This document shows, one piece after another, positions 44,500 through 52,581 of a stretch of 64,000 nt of DNA. A model generated the notes under the pieces. The model was given only the letters and a program-made list of their open reading frames with translations, was not told where the DNA came from and made no database searches. Made by a program: the position numbers and the translations under genes. The DNA is from CAZLMG01 sp964560765 (GTDB taxonomy: Bacteria > Bdellovibrionota_B > Oligoflexia > Oligoflexales > CAZLMG01). Numbering within the stretch: the first letter of the stretch is position 1; every line of letters starts with the position of its first letter. The stretch spans positions 1-64,000 of the forward strand of contig CAZLMG010000005.1 in assembly GCA_964560765.1 (NCBI GenBank). The letters are read 5' to 3'.

Positions 44500-45465
44500 T
44501 TATGAGCGCTCGCAATGGGTCCGCACCAAATCGGCATAAGAGAGGAAATAGTCAGTTAAATCACCTCGACCCTGTAGTAAGCGCGGGCTGGTTACGTTAA
44601 TTTCGGAAATCTTTCCACCGATGAGATCGTAGCCCACGACGAAGATTCCGCGGTCCAGCAAAGCTTTGCTCACACGCTCCACAGTCTCAATCTCGCCAGA
44701 GCTAGGGGTGTATGGCGACAGCTGCGCGCCGGCCCGAGTGTTTGCCAAAAACGACCCGCTTGCTGGAAGTTTGAGGCACCAAGCGAGGGGGATTCCGCCA
44801 ACGGCAAAGGCGCGTACCTCGCCCTCATAGATGCGCTTGTCAAAGGGCTGAATCAAGCGCATGACAGTGCCCTGGTTCGTCGCATGGTCAAGAGTGCGGC
44901 GGGCCTCAGCCATAGATGGTTCATCATCCTTGATAACCTGCAGCCGACTAACGCCTTGGCCTCCAAACATGTCAAGAGGCTTGATGATTGCGTCGCCATG
45001 GGCATCTTCTAGCGCAAACTGTAAAAGGTCCTGGGTATCTGAGCTAACGAGCGCCGATAGCGTATCGCTCGGAAACTGGAAAATGGCCAGCTTTTCATTA
45101 TGATCGCGTAACGCCTGCGGATCATTCATCACGCGCGCGCTCTGTGTAGCCGAGTCCAAGAGCCATGTCGTACCTATGTAATTCATGTCAAAGGGCGGGT
45201 CTTTTCGCATATGCACGCCGTGAAAATCAGGCAGTGCATAACGCACAGAGGCATGGCTAAGTTGGACAGACTGATTGCCAGAAAAGTCGAAGCGGCGCGC
45301 ATGGACCATGGCCGCTCCAGCTGAACTATGCCAGTGTATGTGCCGTGGCTCGCAGAAGAAAACTTGGTCGCCCATACTGCCGAGCTTTCGGGCCAGCTTG
45401 AGTGAGGTGTCGAGGTCTAGATTCAGCTTTTCTATTGGATCCATGATGAATAGATGACGCTGCAT
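44500..45465 (-). CDS. gshB: glutathione synthetase
   Basis: ATP-grasp ligase that joins gamma-glutamylcysteine and glycine. 321 residues, standard length. Signatures are IMDPIEKLNLDLDTSLKLA, HMRKDPPFDMNYIGTTWLLD, the ATP-binding IIKPLDMFGGQGVSRL, the flexible glycine region and the substrate segment EINVTSPRLLQ; the longest are partial motifs. The ATG at 45465 has GGAGG 6 nt upstream and so replaces the longer reading. gshA is not in this window. It is divergent from pgk. Confidence 0.92.
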   Translation of the reverse strand: MQRHLFIMDPIEKLNLDLDTSLKLARKLGSMGDQVFFCEPRHIHWHSSAGAAMVHARRFDFSGNQSVQLSHASVRYALPDFHGVHMRKDPPFDMNYIGTTWLLDSATQSARVMNDPQALRDHNEKLAIFQFPSDTLSALVSSDTQDLLQFALEDAHGDAIIKPLDMFGGQGVSRLQVIKDDEPSMAEARRTLDHATNQGTVMRLIQPFDKRIYEGEVRAFAVGGIPLAWCLKLPASGSFLANTRAGAQLSPYTPSSGEIETVERVSKALLDRGIFVVGYDLIGGKISEINVTSPRLLQGRGDLTDYFLSYADLVRTHCERS

Positions 45466-45599
45466 AGTTAGCCTCCAAAAATCCACGCGGGCAGTATCTT
45501 GCCATATTGCGGGAATTGTGTCGTGGTGATAATCAACCCTAACCCACAGCAGGCATTGCCTGTTTTTGACTTCACGTGTTTCCTAAGATGAGGGTGTTT

Positions 45600-46793
45600 A
45601 TGGCGATGCGCAAGCTCGAGAGTCTCTCTGGTTTGGATGGCCGCAAAGTATTTCTGCGTTTGGATCTTAATGTACCAATTGAAAAGGGGCGCATTACCGA
45701 TGAAACGCGCATCACCGCCGCATTGCCCACCATCCGATATCTGCTGGATCGTGGTTGCCGCATTGCCGTCGCTTCGCATTTGGGGCGTCCTAAAGGGGCC
45801 CCCGAACCAAAGTATTCGCTTGAGCCCGTAGGCGCTCGTCTTGCTGAGCTACTTGATCGCGAGGTTGTATTCGTTGCTGACTACGATTCAGAGCCTTCAA
45901 GCCAGGTTGCTGACCGTCTCGATAAAAATCAATTCATATTGCTAGAAAATCTGCGCTTCCATGCCGGCGAGGAAGCGAATGATCCAGATTTCTCTCGCGC
46001 TCTCATTGAGGGTTACGATTTTTATGTGAATGATGCATTCGGAACTATGCATCGCGCCCACGCGTCTACTGTCGGTGCCGCCGAACTATTTAAGCCGGAA
46101 AATCGTTCTGCTGGTCTGCTCGTGGCTCGTGAAATCGAGGCAATGGGTAGTTTGCTGCATAGTCCTGCTCACCCGTATACGGTGGTGGTTGGTGGTGCGA
46201 AAGTATCAGACAAGATCGCAGTTATGCTTAGCCTGATGCAACACTGCAATACCCTGCTCGTCGGTGGCGCCATGGCCTATACATTCCTTAAGTATCGGGG
46301 TGTCAAAGTCGGTAAATCGCGTATCGAAGCTGATCGATTAGATTTGGTGGAAGCCATCTATCGTTCCGCAGAGGCAAGGCGCGTTTCTATCAAACTCCCG
46401 GTTGACCATGTATGCGCAGAAACATTTGCGGCGGATTCGCCGCCCGTTGCCATTGCCAATCAAGAAATTCCAGAACACCTCATGGGTTTAGATATTGGTC
46501 CAAGAACCCTCGAAGAATATAAAACGGTTATCCTCGGATCAAAGACGGTTCTATGGAATGGGCCTATGGGTGTGTTCGAGTGGGCCCCATTTGCGGAGGG
46601 CACAATGGGCTTGGCTCAAGCCATGACTCGATGCATTGGGAAAGTGGTCGTAGGTGGTGGTGACAGCGTCGCGGCGGTAAACCAAGCAGGCGTGGCCGAC
46701 AAAATTTGGCATATATCGACTGGCGGGGGCGCATCTCTTGAGTTCCTTGAAGGAAAGGTACTTCCCGGAGTTCGTGTTTTGATGTCCAATTAA
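45600..46793 (+). CDS. pgk: phosphoglycerate kinase
   Basis: Glycolytic enzyme producing ATP from 1,3-bisphosphoglycerate. 397 residues. Visible motifs are KVFLRLDLNVPIEKGRITDE, the SHLGRPKG substrate site, LLENLRFHAGEE, NDAFGTMHRAHAS, VVVGGAKVSDKI and the nucleotide loop VVGGGDSVAAV with STGGGASLEFLEG. Start at 45600 because GAGG lies 6 nt upstream; ATGs at 45588 and 45606 and a GTG at 45576 are alternatives. tpiA follows after 22 nt, a common glycolytic pair; gap is not next to it. Confidence 0.96.
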   Translation: MAMRKLESLSGLDGRKVFLRLDLNVPIEKGRITDETRITAALPTIRYLLDRGCRIAVASHLGRPKGAPEPKYSLEPVGARLAELLDREVVFVADYDSEPSSQVADRLDKNQFILLENLRFHAGEEANDPDFSRALIEGYDFYVNDAFGTMHRAHASTVGAAELFKPENRSAGLLVAREIEAMGSLLHSPAHPYTVVVGGAKVSDKIAVMLSLMQHCNTLLVGGAMAYTFLKYRGVKVGKSRIEADRLDLVEAIYRSAEARRVSIKLPVDHVCAETFAADSPPVAIANQEIPEHLMGLDIGPRTLEEYKTVILGSKTVLWNGPMGVFEWAPFAEGTMGLAQAMTRCIGKVVVGGGDSVAAVNQAGVADKIWHISTGGGASLEFLEGKVLPGVRVLMSN

Positions 46794-46815
46794 TTTTTCT
46801 CTAGAGGGCCAAGGC

Positions 46816-47586
46816 ATGCGAAGACTGCTCATCGCTGGAAACTGGAAGATGCACAAGAGTCATGGCGAACTGCGGACTTTTGTCGAACAGCTTGCAGATA
46901 TTGTCACTTCAAAGCAAACGCACAATGCAAAGACCCAAACCTGGGTTGCGCCTCCGGCGACGCTTTTGGACAAGTCGCATCATCTTTTTGCTCCGCTTGG
47001 CGTTGAGGTGGGAGCCCAGAATGTACATTATGCCAGCAATGGTGCTTTTACCGGCGAGCTGTCACTAGACATGATCAAGGAAGCAGGCGCATCGTTTACT
47101 CTTGTAGGACACAGCGAGCGGCGACAGTTTTTTGGCGAGACAGATCCGACGATCGCCAAAAAGGTTGCGGCTTGCCAGGCGATGGCCTTTCCTGTGATCG
47201 CATGCATAGGTGAAACGTTGGAGGAGCGCAACGCTGGCCGGACTATGGATGTTTGTGGCCGGCAATTGGCTGCCATCTTAGAAGAGGCGCCGAATTCAGA
47301 TTCGCTGATCATTGCTTACGAACCTGTTTGGGCGATAGGCACTGGCGTGAATGCCACGGCACAGCAAGCGCAGGAAGTTCACGCCTACATCCGAAGTCGA
47401 CTTGTTGCGCGCTATGGCGAAACCGCAGCTCATAAGATTCGGATATTGTACGGCGGCAGTGTTAAGCCGGCAAATGTCGCCGAACTCTTAGCGCAGATTG
47501 ATGTTGACGGCGCGCTAGTAGGGGGCGCATCCCTCGAAGCCAGTGATTTTGCAAAGCTGATACTTGCAGCAAACGCTCATTCATAG
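46816..47586 (+). CDS. tpiA: triosephosphate isomerase
   Basis: Interconverts glyceraldehyde-3-phosphate and dihydroxyacetone phosphate. 256 residues. The catalytic residues are intact: Lys in RLLIAGNWKMHKS, His in VGHSERRQFFGE, and Glu in IIAYEPVWAIGTG. The phosphate loops RILYGGSVKPANVAELL and DGALVGGASLEA are normal. The gene is coupled to pgk by a 22-nt gap with AAGG just ahead of the ATG. secG, which often follows tpiA, is absent here. Confidence 0.96.
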   Translation: MRRLLIAGNWKMHKSHGELRTFVEQLADIVTSKQTHNAKTQTWVAPPATLLDKSHHLFAPLGVEVGAQNVHYASNGAFTGELSLDMIKEAGASFTLVGHSERRQFFGETDPTIAKKVAACQAMAFPVIACIGETLEERNAGRTMDVCGRQLAAILEEAPNSDSLIIAYEPVWAIGTGVNATAQQAQEVHAYIRSRLVARYGETAAHKIRILYGGSVKPANVAELLAQIDVDGALVGGASLEASDFAKLILAANAHS

Positions 47587-47660
47587 CCCGGTACCCCATC
47601 TGGGTCCTCGCTTGGTTTGCGTTTAGCCCAATGCGGAGTCAGTGGAGAGCGACGACTCAT
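47577..47660 (-). CDS. candidate 27-residue small ORF with strong SD
   Basis: A very short frame on the minus strand with ATG at 47660 and AAGGGAG 6 nt upstream. The 27-residue product is MSRRSPLTPHWAKRKP followed by SEDPDGVPGYE: a basic half and an acidic Pro/Gly half. Its stop overlaps the tpiA 3' end by 10 nt. The strong SD is the main evidence; homology cannot be judged. A CGTGAT-7 nt-ATCACG palindrome (47686-47704) lies just upstream. Confidence 0.4.
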   Translation of the reverse strand: MSRRSPLTPHWAKRKPSEDPDGVPGYE

Positions 47661-48071
47661 AGAAGTCTCCCTTTAGTTGCTCTTGCGTGATGCGGTTAAT
47701 CACGTCAATTGCAACGCGTATTCCGCTAAGTTTGTTCCTTATTCTTTTGCGAATTTTCTGCAACGGCCTGCATGGACAATGACCGAGGATTCGGCGGGGT
47801 CACCTCTGCGGGCCTAATTTCTCCATGTGAGCCAAGGATTATGCAGGTGCTCCTTCATAGACGGCGCATAGATTGCTGCGGATTGACTGGATGAATCAAC
47901 GCAACTATCAGTAAATATTGAACTAAATACAGAAGTCTCGATTTCCCAAGGCACCGCATCCCGCAAAATAAGTCAGGCAAATTAGTGGTTCGCCCGATAG
48001 GGAGCCATGGTCGCCGACTTGCACTCATATTGCCCATCGCCATCAGGGTCAACGCAGGAATAGGAGGGAGC
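47661..48071. other. intergenic region without a confident gene
   Basis: About 410 bp. It holds a palindrome at 47686-47704 and, at its right end, a possible 18-residue leader frame (48007-48063) that ends in the SD of the following gene. No tRNA or other RNA gene was recognised. Some frames are open for 40-70 codons but have no SD or coding character. Confidence 0.5.
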
Positions 48072-49274
48072 ATGGGTGTCGCTTTCAAGCTCGATAAGGA
48101 AGCAGGTTATTGGACCGCCTCTGAGATTTCTGACGTCAAGCGAGATGTCCGCAACGAACTCGAAGTCTATGGCAAAGAGCATGGCCAGCGCGCCAAATTG
48201 AAATATATATTTCAGTGTCTAAATGAATTGGGCGAGACTCCCGACAGCCATAGCTTACTTCGTTCGTTCGTATACGTCGTATCAGCATTGGTACACCACC
48301 TGCGTCACGGCGGCCTGCAGGGCAGAGAGATTCGCCGACTGTCACAAATTGGCCGAAATTGTTTGCGGTTGCAGGGTATCGTGCCCGGCCGATCGAAGAC
48401 CTCCTTTCTATATGGCGAGTTGCACATGGCCCTGTCGCAGGTATATGGCGTCGAGGGTAATTTATGGCAAGCATCCTGGGACCAGCTCATCGCCAAGTAT
48501 GCAACTCGCGATGAGCCCGTCGGCGGCATCACCTTGCATGAGCTCTCGCTTGGTAGGCGAGCCCTACGATTGGGATATGGCGAAACAGCCATTCATCATC
48601 TTGAAGCTGCTATGAAACATGCGGGTAAATCGCCGCAAGGTGCGACCTCTGGGCTTGCGTTGGTGAAGGCTCTGCGCCTAGCTGGGCGATATGAACAGGC
48701 GTCGATATTAATAGTGACTCTGAAAGGAGAGCAGGAGTTTGTAGCGGCGCAGCATCTCGAGTTGGGTTGGGAAAGTGCATGGCTTCAATTGCAAAGCGGC
48801 GGCGATTTTAGGGGCATTTTGTCCAGGGTAGGTGACCGGGGTGAGCATCATTCAGGCGAATTCATCAGCGAAGCAAAGATGGCGGCATATGCCATACAAA
48901 GCCGCGAATTTATGGATCGGTTCTCGAAAGTGGCAACTTACATGCGTCGCGCCATCATGACGCCTTCCGGTCTCGGCGCCTTTTATCATTGCCTGGAAGC
49001 ACTTGAGGATTGCTACAATAAAGATATTCCATCGATCAATCGCTTGGATACTGTGGCACAGCTACTCGAAGATTCTTCCGAGATCGTCAGCATTGAGAAG
49101 GAGCTGTTGTTTCTAGCGGCCGCAGCGCGTTGGCTGGCTAGGGCAAATCTGCGCGAGTTTGCGGCCCAGGTTCTGGCAAGATATCGATCGATTTCTTGGT
49201 CATTGAGTTCAGGCAAGAACGCCGACTCCCTTGGGCTAGTCGGCGATCTTATGCAGAAGGATTGGTTTGCTTAA
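48072..49274 (+). CDS. helical-repeat (TPR-like) hypothetical protein
   Basis: 400 residues, almost entirely predicted helix, with repeated pairs such as GYGETAIHHLEAAMKHAGK and SGLALVKALRLAGRYEQA that have the TPR spacing of small and large residues. No membrane segment or signal peptide, so probably cytoplasmic and a scaffold. The ATG at 48072 is favoured because AGGAGGGAG lies directly before it (about 5 nt). It converges with the receiver-like gene after a 20-nt gap; a common role is possible but unproven. Confidence 0.68.
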   Translation: MGVAFKLDKEAGYWTASEISDVKRDVRNELEVYGKEHGQRAKLKYIFQCLNELGETPDSHSLLRSFVYVVSALVHHLRHGGLQGREIRRLSQIGRNCLRLQGIVPGRSKTSFLYGELHMALSQVYGVEGNLWQASWDQLIAKYATRDEPVGGITLHELSLGRRALRLGYGETAIHHLEAAMKHAGKSPQGATSGLALVKALRLAGRYEQASILIVTLKGEQEFVAAQHLELGWESAWLQLQSGGDFRGILSRVGDRGEHHSGEFISEAKMAAYAIQSREFMDRFSKVATYMRRAIMTPSGLGAFYHCLEALEDCYNKDIPSINRLDTVAQLLEDSSEIVSIEKELLFLAAAARWLARANLREFAAQVLARYRSISWSLSSGKNADSLGLVGDLMQKDWFA

Positions 49275-49294
49275 TCGAGTGGAGACCGGGAGGC

Positions 49295-49633
49295 TTATGC
49301 GGCAGCTGCGTAGCTAACTTTGCGGCGACCCGGCGATAGTGCGTCTAAGTCCCTAGCTCTCGGCATGCAGCTTTCCGGCACGGCTATCAGAATCACTTCC
49401 GCATTGCGGCGATTGACATCGCGTTCCTTGAAGAACTCAATAAGGTCGACGACGCCGCCTTGTGGTCGGCAGATGATGACATCCGGCTTGATTTCGGCGG
49501 TCTGCTTGCGCAATTCCTCAGCAGACTCGATGGTTACTTCCTGCACCCGCACCCGCAGCTTAGTTTCCAAAATCTGTTTAGTAGTGATGTACTTATAATA
49601 ACTATCTTCAATGATTATGATTTTGGTCTTCAT
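49295..49633 (-). CDS. receiver-like domain protein lacking the phospho-acceptor Asp
   Basis: 112 residues, a single CheY-like domain. The acidic pocket is partly present (IIIIEDSYYKY, Glu9-Asp10), and the strand before the phosphorylation site is KPDVIICRPQGG: the acceptor position is Arg56 instead of Asp. The loop that follows (DLIEFFKERDVNRR) and the strand EVILIAVPES fit the fold. The final Lys of CheY-like proteins may be in GRRKVSY. It should be a phosphorylation-independent receiver that acts by protein contacts. AGAGGGG lies about 5 nt before the ATG. Confidence 0.65.
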   Translation of the reverse strand: MKTKIIIIEDSYYKYITTKQILETKLRVRVQEVTIESAEELRKQTAEIKPDVIICRPQGGVVDLIEFFKERDVNRRNAEVILIAVPESCMPRARDLDALSPGRRKVSYAAAA

Positions 49634-49861
49634 GCGGCCCCCTCTTGATGCTGTGTGCCGAGTTCTGCCTTACATCAAAGCAGCCTCTGTGCCACAAATT
49701 CAATCCCCCAAGATCATTAGATTTTCGTAAAAAATTGGGTTTACCTGGTAGGTGATTGTGCTACAAAGGCCACCTTTTTGGGAATCAACTGTGTCTCCCC
49801 GTGCACGATTGGCTGGCGGGGCGTTTCCTTCACCAGAGCTAAGTATCTGAAAGGGCTAGAA

Positions 49862-51193
49862 ATGCCTGAAATACATATTGTTGGCGGTGGGTTAGCAGGT
49901 ACCGAAGCGGCGTGGCAGTGCTTAAGGAAGGGCTTCAAGGTGGTTCTTCACGAGATGCGACCTGTAAAATCAACCCCAGCACACCAAACCGACATGCTTT
50001 CGGAGCTCGTTTGCTCAAACTCACTGAAATCGGAGACAGCAGGCTCAGCACCGGCGATGCTCAAAGATGAGATGCGCGCCCTGCAATCCCTGATTTTGGA
50101 CTGTGCCGAAGAGGCAAGACTGCCCGCGGGCCAGGCTTTGGCTGTTGATCGCAGCGTATTTTCGCGGGCCGTGACTGCTAAGTTGCATGAGGAACCCAAC
50201 TTTTCTCTGATTCGCGAAGAAGTGACTGTGATTCCGACGGAGCAAGAGCTGGTAGAGCGCGAACAGGCATACATCATCGCTACGGGTCCATTGACGACCG
50301 ACGGATTGGCGAAGTCGCTTCTGGAACTAGCTGGTTCTCCTGATCGTTTGTATTTTTATGACGCAATTGCTCCCGTCATCGCCGCCGATTCCATCGATGA
50401 GTCGGCGTGTTTTTTTGGGAGTCGCTACGGAAAAGGTGGCGATGACTATCTCAACATTGCACTTAACAAAGACCAGTACGATGCGTTTGTGCGCGCGGTA
50501 GCTGACGCAGAGAAAGTTCCGCTGCACAACTTTGAAGAAGCCATCTATTTTGAATGTTGTTTGCCGATTGAGGTGATAATCGAACGTGGTCACGATACCT
50601 TGCGCTTTGGTCCCATGAAGCCAGTTGGTTTTGTCGATCCCAAAACCGGGCTTCGACCTTGGGCGGTTCTGCAGTTGCGGCAAGAGAATCTTGAAAAGAC
50701 GATGTACAGCATTGTTGGCTTTCAGACCAAAATGAAGTGGCCCGAGCAAAAGCGAGTTTTTTCTATGATTCCCGGTTTGGGTGATGCGGAGTTTTTGCGG
50801 TTTGGTTCGATACACCGGAATACGTACCTGCAGAGCCCACAGGTGCTTAAGCAGAACCTTGCATTTAAGCGTAATGGGCGCGTCTTTCTCGCAGGACAGA
50901 TCACGGGAGTTGAGGGTTACACAGAATCAGCTGCGATCGGCCTTATGGCTGGCCTGGCATGCGCAGCGGAGATGGAAGAGCGACCGGTAAGATTGCCACC
51001 GAAAGGTACCATGATGGGCGCACTGTTAGATTACGTAACCACGGGCGGGCTTGGTAAATTTCAGCCAATGAACGCCAACATGGGACTTCTACCCGCCGTC
51101 CCTAAAACCCGCGGTGTTGCCAAGGCAGATCGAAGAGATCGGCAGGCCAATCTGGCCCGCCAGGTATTTGACAACTATTTAGCGGGAATTTGA
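49862..51193 (+). CDS. trmFO: methylenetetrahydrofolate-tRNA-(uracil-5-)-methyltransferase TrmFO
   Basis: Folate- and FAD-dependent enzyme that makes m5U54 in the T-loop of tRNA. 443 residues. The FAD fold is at the start (EIHIVGGGLAGTEAAWQ), followed by TrmFO signatures EMRPVKSTPAHQTDMLSELV, CSNSLKSETAGSAPAMLKDE, SRYGKGGDDYLN and VEGYTESAAIGLMAGL; the first two are parts of one segment. The catalytic Cys is probably in the FECCLPIEV block. Start at 49862 because AAAGGG lies 6 nt ahead; a 28-residue N-terminal extension is not conserved-looking. The 3' end overlaps a convergent small gene by 15 nt. Confidence 0.95.
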   Translation: MPEIHIVGGGLAGTEAAWQCLRKGFKVVLHEMRPVKSTPAHQTDMLSELVCSNSLKSETAGSAPAMLKDEMRALQSLILDCAEEARLPAGQALAVDRSVFSRAVTAKLHEEPNFSLIREEVTVIPTEQELVEREQAYIIATGPLTTDGLAKSLLELAGSPDRLYFYDAIAPVIAADSIDESACFFGSRYGKGGDDYLNIALNKDQYDAFVRAVADAEKVPLHNFEEAIYFECCLPIEVIIERGHDTLRFGPMKPVGFVDPKTGLRPWAVLQLRQENLEKTMYSIVGFQTKMKWPEQKRVFSMIPGLGDAEFLRFGSIHRNTYLQSPQVLKQNLAFKRNGRVFLAGQITGVEGYTESAAIGLMAGLACAAEMEERPVRLPPKGTMMGALLDYVTTGGLGKFQPMNANMGLLPAVPKTRGVAKADRRDRQANLARQVFDNYLAGI

Positions 51194-51391
51194 CGGTTGC
51201 TGGGCAAGGGCAGAAGTGACAAGAGCAATTAGTTGCGAAGAAATTGCGATAACATCCCTATCCTGGCAGCCTGAGCTTTTCAGCTGCTGAAAAATGGCTC
51301 GAGCAAGAGACTGAGCGCTGTGTTCGGTTACAGCGGTACAGCCGGCTTTACGAGTCGAAGGTAGTGATGATGAGTCATCTGTCTGTAACAT
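51179..51391 (-). CDS. small hypothetical protein with ideal SD
   Basis: 70 residues: a Ser-rich start (MLQTDDSSSLPSTRKAG) and an amphipathic helical second half (AQSLARAIFQQLKSSG then VIAISSQLIALVTSAL). Two cysteines. Not recognised. AGGAGG lies 7 nt before the ATG at 51391, as close to ideal as any start in the window, and this rules out the longer reading to 51463. The 3' end overlaps trmFO by 15 nt. The helix pattern could support membrane association or dimerisation. Confidence 0.6.
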   Translation of the reverse strand: MLQTDDSSSLPSTRKAGCTAVTEHSAQSLARAIFQQLKSSGCQDRDVIAISSQLIALVTSALAQQPSNSR

Positions 51392-51709
51392 TTCGAATCC
51401 TCCTGAAATGCACCGAGAAAAAATCCCAATGCGCATCCCGAGTGCAATCAACAAACGTGCCATTGCTGATGTCTTAACTATTCAGCTGTAACCATACATG
51501 ATTGCGGCAAAACCTTAAAAGTCCGTTTCACATTGCAGCCTGGCGAGTGTGACTTTATGGATGGCCACCTGTGCCTAAAGTTCCACAGTCGTAAGCGCAA
51601 CCACATGATCCTGAAAATATCCTGTATACATGCCATGTTAGGTTTGTTATCACGGAAAACAAACCTGCATAGCGTGCATTTTTTTCGCAAGAATAGAGCT
51701 GAGAGTTGG
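51392..51709. other. divergent gap with a leader hairpin before psd
   Basis: About 318 bp between the small leftward gene and psd. A perfect 9-bp hairpin at 51640-51666 and a T7 run at 51679-51685 lie just above the psd start. One plus-strand frame is open through the whole gap into psd but has no SD and no family resemblance. Confidence 0.5.
51640..51666 (+). promoter_or_regulatory. leader hairpin upstream of psd
   Basis: AGGTTTGTT and AACAAACCT pair over 9 bp with a 9-nt loop. A short TGCA-5 nt-TGCA stem and then seven T follow within 20 nt. The T-run is too far from the 9-bp stem for a classic terminator, but attenuation of psd is possible. Confidence 0.35.
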
Positions 51710-52570
51710 ATGGTTATTACATTACTAAAATTTGTTCCCAAGAACTTGGTCAGCTACATGGTCGGCGCTCTGACACGGCTGCGATTCCCCTCTTGGTTGG
51801 CTCCGTTACCCTGTGGTTTGTTTGTAAGGATGTTTAACATAGATATGTCGGAAGCAGAGCTTCCGCTCCGGGACTTTTCTAGCATCGAAGAGGTTTTCAC
51901 AAGAAAGCTAAAGCACACCGCTCGAGATATAAAATCGCCTGTTTGTTCGCCAGCGGATGGTAGGGTTACCGGGCATGGAAAGTTTCACATCGGTGAGGCG
52001 ATGCAAGTGAAGGGCATTTCCTACAGCTTGTCGGAATTGGCGCTGGGTAGGGTGGGTAACGATAGTGAGGAGTCAGAAGCGGTCGCTAACGAAGGCTTTT
52101 ACCATACCGTGTACCTCGCACCACATAACTATCATCGCGTCCACTCACCTGTTTCTGGCGAACTTGTCTCCCTACGCTACATCCCAGGCAACCTGTGGCC
52201 GGTAAACGAACAGTCCGTGCGGACTGTTCCCAGATTATTTGCACGAAATGAGCGATTGACGTTTCAAATTGCAACAGCGCACGGAATTGTATTCGTCGTC
52301 ATGGTAGGCGCATTTAATGTTGGGAGAATTGTTGCGTCAGCAAAGCCGGAATGGTGCACCAACGATATGCTGAGGCAGATCCGGCCGCAGTATCGCCATT
52401 ACAGATTTGACCGGCCGATCTCTCTAAAAGCAGGTGATGAGCTGGGTTTGTTCATGCTAGGCTCAACCGTTGTGAGCGTTTTCCCCGCAGCATTTTTGCA
52501 AGAATACGAATTTATCACCCTTCCGGGGCCGCAGGCCATTAAGATGGGTGATACCATTATAAAGACTTAG
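51710..52570 (+). CDS. psd: phosphatidylserine decarboxylase
   Basis: Makes phosphatidylethanolamine on the inner membrane. 286 residues. Typical segments are the FVPKNLVSYMVGALTRL start, EVFTRKLKHTARDI, CSPADGRVTGHGKF, the catalytic HNYHRVHSPVSGEL and the autocleavage motif LGST (FMLGSTVVSVFP), where the serine becomes the pyruvoyl group. Start at 51710 with GAGAG just upstream and agreement with the family start; a 59-residue extension is unsupported. The pyruvate-kinase-like gene follows after 11 nt. Confidence 0.92.
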   Translation: MVITLLKFVPKNLVSYMVGALTRLRFPSWLAPLPCGLFVRMFNIDMSEAELPLRDFSSIEEVFTRKLKHTARDIKSPVCSPADGRVTGHGKFHIGEAMQVKGISYSLSELALGRVGNDSEESEAVANEGFYHTVYLAPHNYHRVHSPVSGELVSLRYIPGNLWPVNEQSVRTVPRLFARNERLTFQIATAHGIVFVVMVGAFNVGRIVASAKPEWCTNDMLRQIRPQYRHYRFDRPISLKAGDELGLFMLGSTVVSVFPAAFLQEYEFITLPGPQAIKMGDTIIKT

Positions 52571-52581
52571 CAAGGCAATAT

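Noticed and set aside
47982..48182. Minus-strand frame reading YSCVDPDGDGQYECKS, like a calcium-binding repeat between two cysteines
   Set aside because: No SD, start lies inside the opposite gene, and the remaining residues do not resemble a lipoprotein; GATGGCGATGGG gives such text by chance.
51533..51709. 59-residue N-terminal extension of phosphatidylserine decarboxylase
   Set aside because: Not similar to the family start, no SD, and it contains the leader hairpin.
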